Origin: Amycolatopsis thermoflava N1165
GTDB taxonomy: Bacteria > Actinomycetota > Actinomycetes > Mycobacteriales > Pseudonocardiaceae
DNA length: 64,000 nucleotides
Reading direction: 5' to 3'
Assembly: GCF_000473265.1 (NCBI RefSeq)
Contig: NZ_KI421511.1
Location: 3,633,560 to 3,697,559, forward strand
Shown: in pieces, positions 56,274 to 64,000 of the stretch
How positions within the stretch are numbered: the first letter of the stretch is position 1
Layout: every line of letters begins with the position of its first letter
Program-made: the position numbers and the translations under genes
The notes under the pieces: generated by a model
Database searches by the model: none
What the model was told of the DNA's origin: nothing
What the model saw: the letters and a program-made list of their open reading frames with translations, nothing else

Positions 56274-56876
56274 TCACGGTGAGCTTTCACGCGGACGCAC
56301 CATGGCGTGGTGTATCGCGGCAGCCGCGGCCTGCGGATCGTCGGCGTAGAACTTGATCACCCGCGCCTCGCCTGGCCGGCCCAGCGGGCGGGTGAAGGCG
56401 ACCGGGCGGCTCAGCTCGAGCACCACGTTCGTCTGCCAGGACAGTGCCACCGTGAACGTCTCGCCGTCCAGGTCGAACCCCCGCCTGCCCGAGTGGTCCT
56501 CGCTCCGGGCGCGTACGCCCGCGATGGCGCTCACCGGAACCCGCACGTCGAGGAACGCGCCGTAGCGCACGCGGACCTCGTCCGCCGACACCGAGTGCGG
56601 GTACACGACGATCGAGCAGAGCAGGCCGACCACCATCAGCAGCGAGTACAGCTCGACGGCCGCCAGGACGAGGTGCACCACGAGCCCGAACCCGACCAGC
56701 GCGAACAGCAGCCCCTCGACCACGGTCAGCACGACGAACACGACGAGCAGCGGCCGCTGCGCCCGCGAATAACCCACCGCGACGGCTCCCGGCGCAAGCG
56801 CTTTCCGGCGCCGCAACCCGAGCCCGATGGACGCGAACAGACGGCGCTCGTTGCGCAGGTAGTGCCGGACCCCCAT
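56274..56876 (-). CDS. membrane protein with PH-like domain, unknown
   Basis: 200 residues. N-terminal basic segment (RNERRLFASIGLGLRRRKAL), two hydrophobic helices (about 43-68 and 72-95), then a beta-rich part with SADEVRVRYGAFLDVRVPVSAIAGVRARSED, FTVALSWQTNVVLELSRPVAF and EARVIKFYADDPQAAAAAI, which reads like a PH-type domain. ATG at 56876. It lies 21 bases from the roadblock gene and 10 from the MFS gene on the same strand, so the three may be co-transcribed. No function can be assigned. Confidence 0.78.
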   Translation of the reverse strand: MGVRHYLRNERRLFASIGLGLRRRKALAPGAVAVGYSRAQRPLLVVFVVLTVVEGLLFALVGFGLVVHLVLAAVELYSLLMVVGLLCSIVVYPHSVSADEVRVRYGAFLDVRVPVSAIAGVRARSEDHSGRRGFDLDGETFTVALSWQTNVVLELSRPVAFTRPLGRPGEARVIKFYADDPQAAAAAIHHAMVRPRESSP

Positions 56877-56886
56877 GATCCCGACG

Positions 56887-58092
56887 TTACCCGTCGGACT
56901 CGAAACCGCGTCGTGGCAGCAGCAGTGGCGTGCCGAGCAGCAGCACCCCGGAAACCGTGATCGCGCACAGCGGGCTCGTCAGCGTCCCCAGCACGCCCCA
57001 CTCCGCCATCAGCCCAGCCTGCAGCAGCTTGCTGCTCACGCTCCACGTGCTGAGCACCCGCGCGGCGTGGTCCGCCGGCGTGCGGTGCAGCCGTTCCGTC
57101 GCGTGGATCGGGTTGAAGACGCCCATGCAGGTGATCAGCAAGGCCTCCACGACGATCACCGTGACGAGCCCCGCCACGCCAGGGCCCACGAACGCCAGCC
57201 CCAGCGGGAAGAGCGACCGCAGCCAGCCGGAGGCGGTCAGCACCCGGTGCCGCCCGTAGCGCCGCGCCAACCGGGCGGACAGCCGGGCGCCCGCGAACCC
57301 GCCGAGCGCCGGGACGCCGAACGCCAGCCCGTACTCCCACGCGGAAAACCGGTACTCGCCGAGCAGGAGGACCGCCAGGAGCGGCGTGGTGGCCATGATC
57401 AGGCCGCTGACCAGAATCGAGTTGAGGAACAGCCGCCGCAGCACGGGATCCCGCGCGATCACCCGCCCGCCGGCGAGCAGGTCGGCCACGCGAAACCGCG
57501 CGACGCGGGGCGCCGCGACGTCACCGCCGCGGATGCGGAGCACCCCGAGCGCCGACAGCAGGTAGCTCAGCGCGTCGGCGAGCACCGTCACCACCGGGCC
57601 GAGCAGGGCCACCAGCGCGCCCCCGACTGGCGGGCCCGCCGCGGTCGCCACCCAGCTCGTGCCCTCGAACCGCCCGTTCGCCGCGAGCAGCCGCGACCGG
57701 GGCACGAGGTGCTTCAGGTACGCGCCGGACGCGGCGGTGAACGCGATGTTCGCGGTCCCGGCGACAACCGACACGACCAGCAACTGGCCGTAGGACAGCA
57801 CCTCGAAGGCGTACGCCACGGGCACGCTGGCCATCGCGGCGAACCGGGCCAGGTCCATCGCGATCATCACCGGGCGCTTGGGCCGGTGCTCGACCCACCA
57901 CCCGAGCGGCAGCGCGCACACCGCCGCCGCGGCGAGCCCGGCCGCCTCCAGCAACGACACCGCGAACGCCGGCGCGTGCAGCACCTGCACCGCGATCAGC
58001 GGGAACGCCCCGGAGGCGAGCCACGTGCCGTACGTGCTCACCGCGTAGGCCGACCACAGCCGGCGAAGATCGGCTTCCACGCCGCAGATCAC
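56887..58092 (-). CDS. MFS transporter, enterobactin-exporter-like
   Basis: 401 residues with twelve predicted helices. Seen: AYAVSTYGTWLASGAFPLIAVQVLHAP at the first helices, the loop 2-3 signature PLGWWVEHRPKRPVMIAMDL, and GTSWVATAAGPPVGGALVALLGP in helix 5, as in the DHA3/EntS-like group of proton-driven exporters. It exports a drug or a siderophore-like molecule; substrate unknown. The start is GTG at 58092, or GTG at 58080 (VEADLRRLW), which fits homologues better. Divergent from the LysR gene. Confidence 0.9.
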   Translation of the reverse strand: MICGVEADLRRLWSAYAVSTYGTWLASGAFPLIAVQVLHAPAFAVSLLEAAGLAAAAVCALPLGWWVEHRPKRPVMIAMDLARFAAMASVPVAYAFEVLSYGQLLVVSVVAGTANIAFTAASGAYLKHLVPRSRLLAANGRFEGTSWVATAAGPPVGGALVALLGPVVTVLADALSYLLSALGVLRIRGGDVAAPRVARFRVADLLAGGRVIARDPVLRRLFLNSILVSGLIMATTPLLAVLLLGEYRFSAWEYGLAFGVPALGGFAGARLSARLARRYGRHRVLTASGWLRSLFPLGLAFVGPGVAGLVTVIVVEALLITCMGVFNPIHATERLHRTPADHAARVLSTWSVSSKLLQAGLMAEWGVLGTLTSPLCAITVSGVLLLGTPLLLPRRGFESDG

Positions 58093-58125
58093 ACCGGCCA
58101 GGGCGGAACCGGATCAAACAACCGG

Positions 58126-58149
58126 CTCCCGGCGAGCCACAACCGGGAG
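58126..58149. promoter_or_regulatory. LysR-type site between MFS and LysR genes
   Basis: CTCCCGG (58126-58132) and CCGGGAG (58143-58149) are perfect 7-base arms 10 bases apart, in the 80-base divergent gap and 24 bases upstream of the LysR start. TAGGCT at 58161-58166 is a possible -10 giving a leaderless LysR transcript. Typical layout for LysR autoregulation with control of the divergent transporter. Confidence 0.55.
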
Positions 58150-58172
58150 TTGGCCCTGCTTAGGCTGGCCCG

Positions 58173-59168
58173 GTGGACACCGAGGCAGTGCGATCGTTCG
58201 TCCGGGCGGCGGAGCTCGGGCAGTTGCAGCACGCGGCCGACGAGCTGGGCGTGACCCAGCAGGCCGTCTCGAAGCGGATCGCCGCGCTGGAGCGCGAGCT
58301 GGGGGTCCGCCTGTTCACCCGCACCGCGCGCGGCGTCGAGCTGACCGCGGACGGCCAGGCGTTCCTCCCGCACGCGCGGGGTGTCGTCGCGGGCGTGGAC
58401 CGCGGCATCGCCGCCGTCCGGCCGGGTTCCCGTGCCCTGCGGATCGACGTCCTCGGCCTGCGCAGCGCACAGGCGGTCGTCCTGCACGACTACTGGCGAT
58501 CACACCCCGGCACCGAGCTGGACGTAGTGACGCTGCGGGTCGACGACCCCCGCGTGGCAGCGGCCGCCGTGATGTCCGGCGAGGTGGACGCCTCGTTCCG
58601 CACCGTCCCCGATCCGGCCGCGCTGCCCGGCGACGTCCGGATGATCCACGTCTTCGACTCGGCGCTGGAACTCCTCGCCGGCCCCCGGCACCCGCTGGCC
58701 GACGCCCCGTCGGTGACCCCGGCGGAGCTGCGCGGGCTGCGGATCTGGGTGCCCGGCATCGCGCCGCGCAGCGAATGGGCGGAGTTCTACGACCAGCTGG
58801 TCACGGACTTCGGCCTGCGCATCGACGCGGCGGGCCCGCACTTCGGCGACGAGGTGCTGCTCGAGGCGCTCGCCGGGTCCGCCGAGGTGGCCACGCTGGT
58901 GGGGGCACGCGACCGCTACACCTGGCCCGCCCAGTTCGGCCTGCGCCGCATCCCGATCGTGGACCCGGTGCTCGCCTACCCGCTCTCCCTGCTGGTCCCG
59001 GCGCATCCGCACCCGGGCCTCCGGCCCGTCCTCGCGCACTTCGCCAACCTGGCGCCACTCCCCGAACCCGTGTGGCGCCCGTCCTGGATCCGTCAGGAAG
59101 TCCAGCTCAGGGTCTCGCAGTCGACGAGCGCCCAGACCGTCTTGCCGCCGTCCGCCCGCGACCGGTAG
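58173..59168 (+). CDS. LysR-family transcriptional regulator
   Basis: 331 residues. Seen: the winged helix-turn-helix DTEAVRSFVRAAELGQLQHAADELGVTQQAVSKRIAALERELG in outline (2-45), then a substrate-binding domain of the PBP type 2 fold with LRIDVLGLRSAQAV and LRIWVPGIAPRSEW. It probably controls the divergent MFS gene in response to a small molecule. GTG start at 58173. The 3' end runs 76 bases over the convergent anti-sigma-type ATPase gene, so the last ~25 residues are encoded opposite that gene. Confidence 0.92.
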   Translation: MDTEAVRSFVRAAELGQLQHAADELGVTQQAVSKRIAALERELGVRLFTRTARGVELTADGQAFLPHARGVVAGVDRGIAAVRPGSRALRIDVLGLRSAQAVVLHDYWRSHPGTELDVVTLRVDDPRVAAAAVMSGEVDASFRTVPDPAALPGDVRMIHVFDSALELLAGPRHPLADAPSVTPAELRGLRIWVPGIAPRSEWAEFYDQLVTDFGLRIDAAGPHFGDEVLLEALAGSAEVATLVGARDRYTWPAQFGLRRIPIVDPVLAYPLSLLVPAHPHPGLRPVLAHFANLAPLPEPVWRPSWIRQEVQLRVSQSTSAQTVLPPSARDR

Positions 59169-59497
59169 CCCCACGACCGCGCCAGCTTGTCCACCAGCAC
59201 CAGGCCCCGCCCGCGCACGGACTTCGGGTTCCCGTCCCCCATCACGGGCGGCGACGGGGAACCGTCGTCGACTTCCACCAGGATGCGGTTCGCGTCGCGG
59301 GACAGCCGGATCTGGCCGCTCCCGCCGCCGTGGTCGTACACGTTCGTGAGCAGCTCGGTCGCGATCAGCTGCACCGCGACCACCCCGTCGTCGCCCAGGT
59401 CGTCCAGCTCGGCGGCCACCCACCGGCGCACCTGCACCAGCGGCGGCACCGTGTGCGGCAGGTCGAGCACCAATGCGCCCACCGACGCGTCATCCAA
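59093..59497 (-). CDS. RsbW-type ATP-binding (GHKL) regulator
   Basis: 134 residues of the HATPase_c_2 family. Seen: the N box ATELLTNVYDHGGG, G1 VEVDDGSPSPP and G2 RGRGLVLVDKLARSWGYR. These small serine-kinase-type proteins act as anti-sigma or partner-switching regulators in actinomycetes. No sigma factor or antagonist gene is adjacent. The frame opens with TTG at 59497; a GTG at 59482 is an alternative. It is convergent with and overlaps the LysR gene by 76 bases. Confidence 0.87.
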   Translation of the reverse strand: MDDASVGALVLDLPHTVPPLVQVRRWVAAELDDLGDDGVVAVQLIATELLTNVYDHGGGSGQIRLSRDANRILVEVDDGSPSPPVMGDGNPKSVRGRGLVLVDKLARSWGYRSRADGGKTVWALVDCETLSWTS

Positions 59498-59648
59498 TCC
59501 CGCTCACCCACGCCCTGTCTGCTCAAAGCGTCACGAGCGATTGTCCCGCTCGCCGAACCGCGGCGTGTCCATGTCACACCCTCCGGCACGGAAACACCAG
59601 CCCTGGCCCCCGTTGTGATCACGGCCATCTGGACGGCGAACCGAGGGC

Positions 59649-59675
59649 TACCTAATTTAGGATCGGCTTACCTAA
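59649..59675 (+). promoter_or_regulatory. iron box (DmdR/IdeR-type operator)
   Basis: TTAGGATCGGCTTACCTAA (59657-59675) matches the DtxR-family consensus TTAGGTTAGGCTAACCTAA at about 16 of 19 positions. A further CCTAA half-site overlaps to the left (59651-59655), giving three alternating TTAGG/CCTAA elements. It lies 18 bases upstream of the siderophore-binding protein start, so iron-dependent repression is expected. Confidence 0.85.
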
Positions 59676-59692
59676 TCTGAGAGGCTGTCCCC

Positions 59693-60703
59693 ATGCGTTT
59701 CCCCCGGCCGCGTGCGCGCGGTTCCCTCCTGGCTCTCCTTCTGGGCGCGGTCCTCGTGCTCGCGGGCTGCGGCTCGTCCGCGGAGCAGAGCGCGACCGAG
59801 CCGGCGACCCCGGCGAGCGGTCAGTTCCCGGTCACCATCCCGACCGCGTTCGGCGACGTGACGATCGAGCAGCAGCCCAAACGGGTCGTCGCGCTCGGGT
59901 GGGGTGACGCGGAGGTCGCGCTGACCCTCGGCGTGCAGCCGGTCGGCGCCGCGGACTGGCTGCCGATCGGGGGCGACGGCGTCGCGCCGTGGATGCCGCA
60001 GGACAAGCACTACACGACCGCGCCGACGATGCTCGGCACGCTGGAGGTCAGCGCCGAGCAGGTCGCGGCGCTCAACCCGGACCTGATCCTGGACACCCGC
60101 GCCAGCGGCGACAAGGCCCGCTACGACCAGCTGGCCGCCCTCGGCGTCCCCGTGCTGAGCATCCCCGCCGGCGGCGAGGCCTACGCGACCACCTGGCAGC
60201 AGCAGCTCGACATGATCGGCAAGGCGCTGGGCCGCACCGCCGAGGCCGCGCAGGTGCGCAACGAGCTGGACGCCAAGTTCCAGCAGGCCGCCGACGCGCA
60301 CCCGGAGTTCACGGGCAAGACCGTCGCGGTCGGGGCGAAGATGGCCACCTCCTACGGTGCCTACGTCAACGGCGGCGCGCGCATCGAGTTCATGGAGCGG
60401 CTCGGCTTCGCCCAGTCCCCCGCGGTGCAGGCCCTGGCCGGGAAGGACTTCTACATCACCGTCTCGCCGGAGCGGATGGACCTGTTCAACGCCGACCTGA
60501 CCGTGATCTCGCCGATCGGCATCGACGCGAGCCAGATCGACAGCGACCCGCTGTTCCAGGCGGTGCCCTCGGTCAAGGCCGGGCACGTGGTCGTGCTGTC
60601 GGACAAGACGATCTCGCAGGCCTTCGCCAGCGCCACCCCGCTGGGCCTGAGCTACGCGATCGACAAGGTGGTGCCGATGATCACCGAAGCGCTGGCACGC
60701 TGA
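59693..60703 (+). CDS. iron-siderophore ABC importer, binding lipoprotein
   Basis: 336 residues. Signal with lipobox LAGC at Cys26, then a helical-backbone FhuD/FepB-type binding fold: PKRVVALGWGDAEVALTLGVQPVGAADWLP, EQVAALNPDLILDT and TISQAFASATPLGLSYAIDKVVP. It presents ferric siderophore to the two permeases that follow by 4 bases. An iron box precedes the gene. The siderophore cannot be identified from sequence. Confidence 0.93.
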   Translation: MRFPRPRARGSLLALLLGAVLVLAGCGSSAEQSATEPATPASGQFPVTIPTAFGDVTIEQQPKRVVALGWGDAEVALTLGVQPVGAADWLPIGGDGVAPWMPQDKHYTTAPTMLGTLEVSAEQVAALNPDLILDTRASGDKARYDQLAALGVPVLSIPAGGEAYATTWQQQLDMIGKALGRTAEAAQVRNELDAKFQQAADAHPEFTGKTVAVGAKMATSYGAYVNGGARIEFMERLGFAQSPAVQALAGKDFYITVSPERMDLFNADLTVISPIGIDASQIDSDPLFQAVPSVKAGHVVVLSDKTISQAFASATPLGLSYAIDKVVPMITEALAR

Positions 60704-60707
60704 CCCG

Positions 60708-61739
60708 GTGCTCCGCGAAACCACGACCGCGCTCCCCCAGCGCCGCCGGGCCCCGCTCGGCCTCGGCCTGATCCTCGGGCTGGTGGCGCTGGGGCTGGCC
60801 GTGGTGGCCAGCATGGCGGTGGGGGCCAAGGGGCTCCCGCCGTCGGCTGTCGTCGACGCCCTGCTGCACCACGACCCCGCGAACCCGGACCACGTGATCG
60901 TGTGGGAGGTCCGGATCCCGCGCACGCTGATCGGGCTGCTCGCGGGCGCCGCGCTCGGCCTGGCCGGGGCGATCATCCAGGGTGTCACGCGCAACCCGCT
61001 CGCCGATCCCGGCATCCTCGGCGTCAACGCGGGCGCGTCGCTGTGCATCGTCGCCGCCATCAGCCTGGCCGGTATCCAGTCGATGACCGGTTACGTCTGG
61101 TTCGCGTTCCTCGGCGCGGGGCTCGCGGCGGTCCTGGTCTACGGGATCGGCTCGCTGGGCCGGGACCGCGCGACCCCGTTGAAGATCGCGCTCACCGGCG
61201 CCGCGTGCGAGGCCGCGTTCCGGTCGCTGACCACCGGCATCCTGGTCACCGACAACGCCACCTACGAGCAGTTCCGGTTCTGGCAGGTCGGCGCGCTGGC
61301 CGGCCGCGATTCGTCGGTCGTCACGCAGGCCCTGCCGTTCCTGGTCGTGGGTTTCGTGCTGGCGCTGGCCTCCGCGCGCGCCCTCAACGGGCTGGCCATG
61401 GGCGACGACGTGGCCCGCGGGCTCGGGGTGCACGTGAACGCTGGCCGGGCGTTGTGCGCGCTGGCCGTGGTGGTCCTGTGCGGCACCGCGACCGCGATGG
61501 CAGGCCCGATCGCCTTCGTCGGCCTGATGGTGCCGCACGCCGCGCGGCTGATCACCGGCCCGGACCACCGGTGGCTGCTGCCGTACTCGATGGTGCTGGC
61601 GCCACTGGTCCTGCTGGCCGCCGACATCGTCGGCCGGGTGCTCGCGCAGCCCGGCGAGCTGCAGGTCGGCATCGTGACGGCGGCGATCGGCGCGCCGGTG
61701 TTCATCGCGCTGGTACGGCGGAAGCGGGTGCGTGGATGA
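60708..61739 (+). CDS. iron-siderophore ABC importer, FecCD-type permease 1
   Basis: 343 residues, about nine to ten hydrophobic helices. Seen: IVWEVRIPRTLIGLLAGAALGLAGAIIQGVTRNPLADPGILGVNAGAS (FecCD hallmark, in outline), GPIAFVGLMVPHAARLITGPDHRWLLP and the final GAPVFIALVRR. Start GTG at 60708, four bases after the binding-protein stop. It builds the channel with permease 2. Confidence 0.94.
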   Translation: MLRETTTALPQRRRAPLGLGLILGLVALGLAVVASMAVGAKGLPPSAVVDALLHHDPANPDHVIVWEVRIPRTLIGLLAGAALGLAGAIIQGVTRNPLADPGILGVNAGASLCIVAAISLAGIQSMTGYVWFAFLGAGLAAVLVYGIGSLGRDRATPLKIALTGAACEAAFRSLTTGILVTDNATYEQFRFWQVGALAGRDSSVVTQALPFLVVGFVLALASARALNGLAMGDDVARGLGVHVNAGRALCALAVVVLCGTATAMAGPIAFVGLMVPHAARLITGPDHRWLLPYSMVLAPLVLLAADIVGRVLAQPGELQVGIVTAAIGAPVFIALVRRKRVRG

Positions 61740-62758
61740 CCAGCGTCGTCGAGGTCCACCGCCGCACGGCGCGGCGCACCGCGGCCGTCACCGCAGTGCT
61801 GGCCGTGGCGGTGCTCGCGGTCTTCCTGCTCGCACTGTCCATCGGGGACTTTCCGATCGCCCTGCCCGACGTGGTGCGCACGCTCTTCGGCGGCGGCACC
61901 GTGCGGGACGACTACATCGTGTTGCGGCTGCGCCTGCCGCGCGCGCTCGCCGGCCTGCTGGTCGGGTTCGCGTTCGGCCTGTCCGGCGCTCTGTTCCAGC
62001 GGCTGCTGCGCAACCCGCTCGCCAGCCCGGACGTCATCGGCGTGACCGCGGGCTCGTCGCTGGCCGCGGTGCTGTGCCTGATCACCCTCGGCGTGTCCGG
62101 GCTGGTCGTGCCCGCGGCCGCGCTCACCGGCGGTCTCGCCACGTCGGTCCTGATCTACGCGCTGGCCTGGCGGCGCGGGGTCACCGGGCACCGGCTCGTG
62201 CTGGTCGGCATCGGGGTCGCCGCGCTGGCCGCGAGCGCCATGTCCTACCTGCTGACCCGCGCGGACGTGCGGATCGCCGCGCAGGCCCTGGTGTGGATCA
62301 CCGGCAGTTTCAACCGCGTCGCCTGGGGCGAGGTCCGGATGGCCGCGGTGTTCCTGGTCGTGCTCGTGCCGGCCGCGTTGCTGCTCGGCCGCACGCTGAC
62401 GGTGCTGGAGCTCGGCGACGACGCCGCCAAGGGGCTGGGCCTGCGGGTGGACCGGGTGCGGCTCGCGCTGCTGGCGCTCGCGGCCGCGCTGTGCGGGGTG
62501 GCGACGTCGGTCGGCGGGCCGATCGCGTTCGTGGCGTTCCTGTCCGGGCCGATCGCGACCCGCGTCCTGCGCACCGGCCGTCCCGGGCTGGTCCCGTCCG
62601 CGCTGGTCGGCGCGCTGGTCACGCTCCTCGCGGACTTCGCCGCGCAGCACCTGCTCAGCGGCGCCCACCAGCTGCCGGTGGGGGTCGTCACCGGGGCCGT
62701 CGGCGCGCCCTACCTGCTGTACCTGCTGGCCACCGCGAACCGAGGAGCACGTTCATGA
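61736..62758 (+). CDS. iron-siderophore ABC importer, FecCD-type permease 2
   Basis: 340 residues. Seen: VLRLRLPRALAGLLVGFAFGLSGALFQRLLRNPLASPDVIGVTAGSSLA (in outline), GGPIAFVAFLSGPIATRVLR and the terminal GAVGAPYLLYLL. The ATG at 61736 overlaps the stop of permease 1 (ATGA). With its partner it needs a FecE/FepC ATPase, which is not encoded next; the next gene is an FMN-type protein. Confidence 0.94.
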   Translation: MTSVVEVHRRTARRTAAVTAVLAVAVLAVFLLALSIGDFPIALPDVVRTLFGGGTVRDDYIVLRLRLPRALAGLLVGFAFGLSGALFQRLLRNPLASPDVIGVTAGSSLAAVLCLITLGVSGLVVPAAALTGGLATSVLIYALAWRRGVTGHRLVLVGIGVAALAASAMSYLLTRADVRIAAQALVWITGSFNRVAWGEVRMAAVFLVVLVPAALLLGRTLTVLELGDDAAKGLGLRVDRVRLALLALAAALCGVATSVGGPIAFVAFLSGPIATRVLRTGRPGLVPSALVGALVTLLADFAAQHLLSGAHQLPVGVVTGAVGAPYLLYLLATANRGARS

Positions 62759-63354
62759 CCGCCTGGCGCCCCGAGGACGCCGAAGTCGTCACCAGCGAGG
62801 CCGAACTGCGCGAGGTGATCAGCCCGCCCGCGCCGGTGATCGCCGCCAAGGGCCTGGCCGGGATCGACGAGCTGAGCCGGAAGTTCATCGACGCCGCCAC
62901 GCTGTACTTCGTCGCGACGACCGCGCCCGACGGCAGCCTCGACCTGTCCCCGCGCGGCGACCCGGCAGGCAGCGTCCTCGTCTTCGACGACAACCGCGCG
63001 CTGGCCTTCGCCGACCGCCCCGGCAACCGGCGGCTGGACACCATGCGGAACCTGCTGCGGCACCCGCGGGTGGGGATGCTGTTCGTGGTGCCCGGCAAGG
63101 AAGACGTGCTGCGGGTCAACGGCCGCGCCACGATCGTGCGCTCGGCCCCGTTCTTCGGCGAGCTCGCCGAGGGCGGGGTGAAACCGGCGCTGGCCGTGGT
63201 GGTCGAGGTCGAGGAGCTGTTCGTGCACTGCGCCAACGCCTTTCGCCGCTCGGGCGTGTGGGACCCGGCGACCTGGCCGGACCAGGCGGACCTGCCCACC
63301 GGCGGTCAGCTGCTGAAGAACCAGCTGGAGACGGCGAAGCTCAAGGGCTGGTGA
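62755..63354 (+). CDS. pyridoxamine 5'-phosphate oxidase-type FMN protein
   Basis: 199 residues of the split-barrel family, matching the MSMEG_1061-like group: LSRKFIDAATLYFVATTAPDGSLDLSPRGDPAG, LAFADRPGNRRLDTMRNLLRHPRVGMLFVVPG and RVNGRATIVRS. It binds FMN and may reduce a small substrate. The ATG at 62755 overlaps the permease stop (ATGA), so it is made together with the iron importer; a role in releasing iron from the siderophore is possible but unproven. Its stop overlaps the convergent DinB-type gene by 14 bases. Confidence 0.86.
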   Translation: MTAWRPEDAEVVTSEAELREVISPPAPVIAAKGLAGIDELSRKFIDAATLYFVATTAPDGSLDLSPRGDPAGSVLVFDDNRALAFADRPGNRRLDTMRNLLRHPRVGMLFVVPGKEDVLRVNGRATIVRSAPFFGELAEGGVKPALAVVVEVEELFVHCANAFRRSGVWDPATWPDQADLPTGGQLLKNQLETAKLKGW

Positions 63355-63970
63355 GCGGCGCGGCGTACCAGCGCCATTCGCCGAGGCGAGCCCGTCCCGG
63401 CAGCTCGCCCCGGCCGGTCGCCCACAGCAGCGTCGGCCACGGCTCGTCCGGGGCGACGTGCGGGAAGAGCCGTCGCAGCACGGGCTCGCACAGCTCCCCC
63501 GGCGGCTCCCAGGCCAGGCCGAGCCCGGCCGCCAGGTCGTGGGTGTGCACCAGGGTCTCCACGATCCCCATCGCGGCGAACCCGGCCGGGTCGGCCTCGC
63601 CCCAGACGTGCCAGGCCCGCACGTGCGCCGGGGTGGTGCGCACCATCGCGGTCAGCAGCGCCGCGCTCGCCTCCACGACGCGCAGCAGGCCGGCCGGGCC
63701 CGCGGAGCGGTCCGCGTGCACGGCGTTCGACGGGCCGCCCGGCCGCAGCCGCTGCCACAAGTAGGGCACCTCCCCGTGCCGGGGCGGGGTGCGCGGCCCG
63801 AGCCGGACCGCATAGCCGAAGAAGTCGTCGGAGAGGTGCTCGGCGGTTTCCCAGCAGCTCCAGTCGAGATCGCCCGCGGGAACGTCCCAGTCGGCGTCGA
63901 GTGCGGTGCGCAGCGTGCCCAGCGCGAGCTGAACGGCGTCGTCGAGGTGGTCGGTGCTCACGTCAGCCAT
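63341..63970 (-). CDS. maleylpyruvate isomerase / DinB-type protein
   Basis: 209 residues. Seen: WSCWETAEHLSDDFFGYAVRLGPR (about 37-60) and MGIVETLVHTHDLAAGLGLAW (132-152), which contain the His and Asp/Glu pattern of the metal site in the mycothiol-dependent maleylpyruvate isomerase N-terminal / DinB helical bundle. Many members are uncharacterised mycothiol-dependent transferases. ATG at 63970. The last 30 bases of the window hold nothing identifiable. Confidence 0.82.
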   Translation of the reverse strand: MADVSTDHLDDAVQLALGTLRTALDADWDVPAGDLDWSCWETAEHLSDDFFGYAVRLGPRTPPRHGEVPYLWQRLRPGGPSNAVHADRSAGPAGLLRVVEASAALLTAMVRTTPAHVRAWHVWGEADPAGFAAMGIVETLVHTHDLAAGLGLAWEPPGELCEPVLRRLFPHVAPDEPWPTLLWATGRGELPGRARLGEWRWYAAPLTSP

Positions 63971-64000
63971 GATCCCCCGCGAGCGGCATCTGCCAGGTGA

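Overview
The window is about 72% GC, densely coded, with many GTG starts and 4-base ATGA/GTGA gene overlaps. Gene families typical of Actinobacteria recur: an NDMA-dependent alcohol dehydrogenase, F420/FMN split-barrel oxidoreductases, an MT0933-like small protein, a mycothiol-type maleylpyruvate isomerase/DinB protein and an iron box upstream of a siderophore-binding protein. My inference is a chromosomal segment of a Pseudonocardiaceae-like soil actinomycete (Amycolatopsis or a close relative). I see no phage, transposase, CRISPR array, rRNA or convincing tRNA.

Layout. 1-12000: a beta-oxidation-type cluster with three acyl-CoA dehydrogenases, two enoyl-CoA hydratases, a thiolase, an SDR, two AMP-forming acyl-CoA ligases, an HMG-CoA-lyase-like protein and a TetR regulator. 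Two near-identical operator candidates sit at the promoters of the two ligases. 12333-17278: NDMA-type alcohol dehydrogenase and aldehyde dehydrogenase, a DoxX-like protein, a SnoaL-like gene whose middle has been inverted, and a Fis-type activator. 17638-23697: GntR regulator, lactonase, hydroxyacid-oxoacid transhydrogenase, FmdB zinc ribbon and D-2-hydroxyglutarate dehydrogenase. These read together as a gamma-lactone / 4-hydroxybutyrate oxidation route with its own recycling of D-2-hydroxyglutarate. 23811-28518: a PaoABC-type molybdenum aldehyde oxidoreductase and an epoxide hydrolase.

28519-31942: an unusual eukaryote-like histidyl-tRNA synthetase, a frameshifted unknown gene and a HAD phosphatase, bounded by an inverted duplication of the hisS/HAD 3' ends. 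31981-34545: a membrane protein and a two-component system. 34508-38648: a six-gene operon with a BtaA-like (DUF3419) aminocarboxypropyl transferase and a methyltransferase, next to a TetR gene with two perfect CTAGC palindromes between them. 38655-46205: mixed single genes (GNAT, PH-domain proteins, secreted hydrolase, pentapeptide protein, SDR, secreted GH16 glucanase, metallo-beta-lactamase fold protein, F420-type oxidoreductase, small secreted protein).

46321-52038: a 14-base tandem repeat, then a TetR gene and a complete branched-chain-type ABC importer. 52232-55506: a secreted DUF6351 hydrolase and an FAD oxidase, divergent from the importer. 55503-59497: TPR, roadblock, PH-like membrane protein, MFS, LysR and a serine-kinase-type ATPase. 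59657-63354: iron-box-controlled siderophore uptake (binding protein, two permeases, FMN protein) with no ATPase gene. 63341-63970: a DinB/maleylpyruvate isomerase protein. The layout suggests catabolism of acyl, lactone, aldehyde and epoxide substrates alongside transport and stand-alone regulators.
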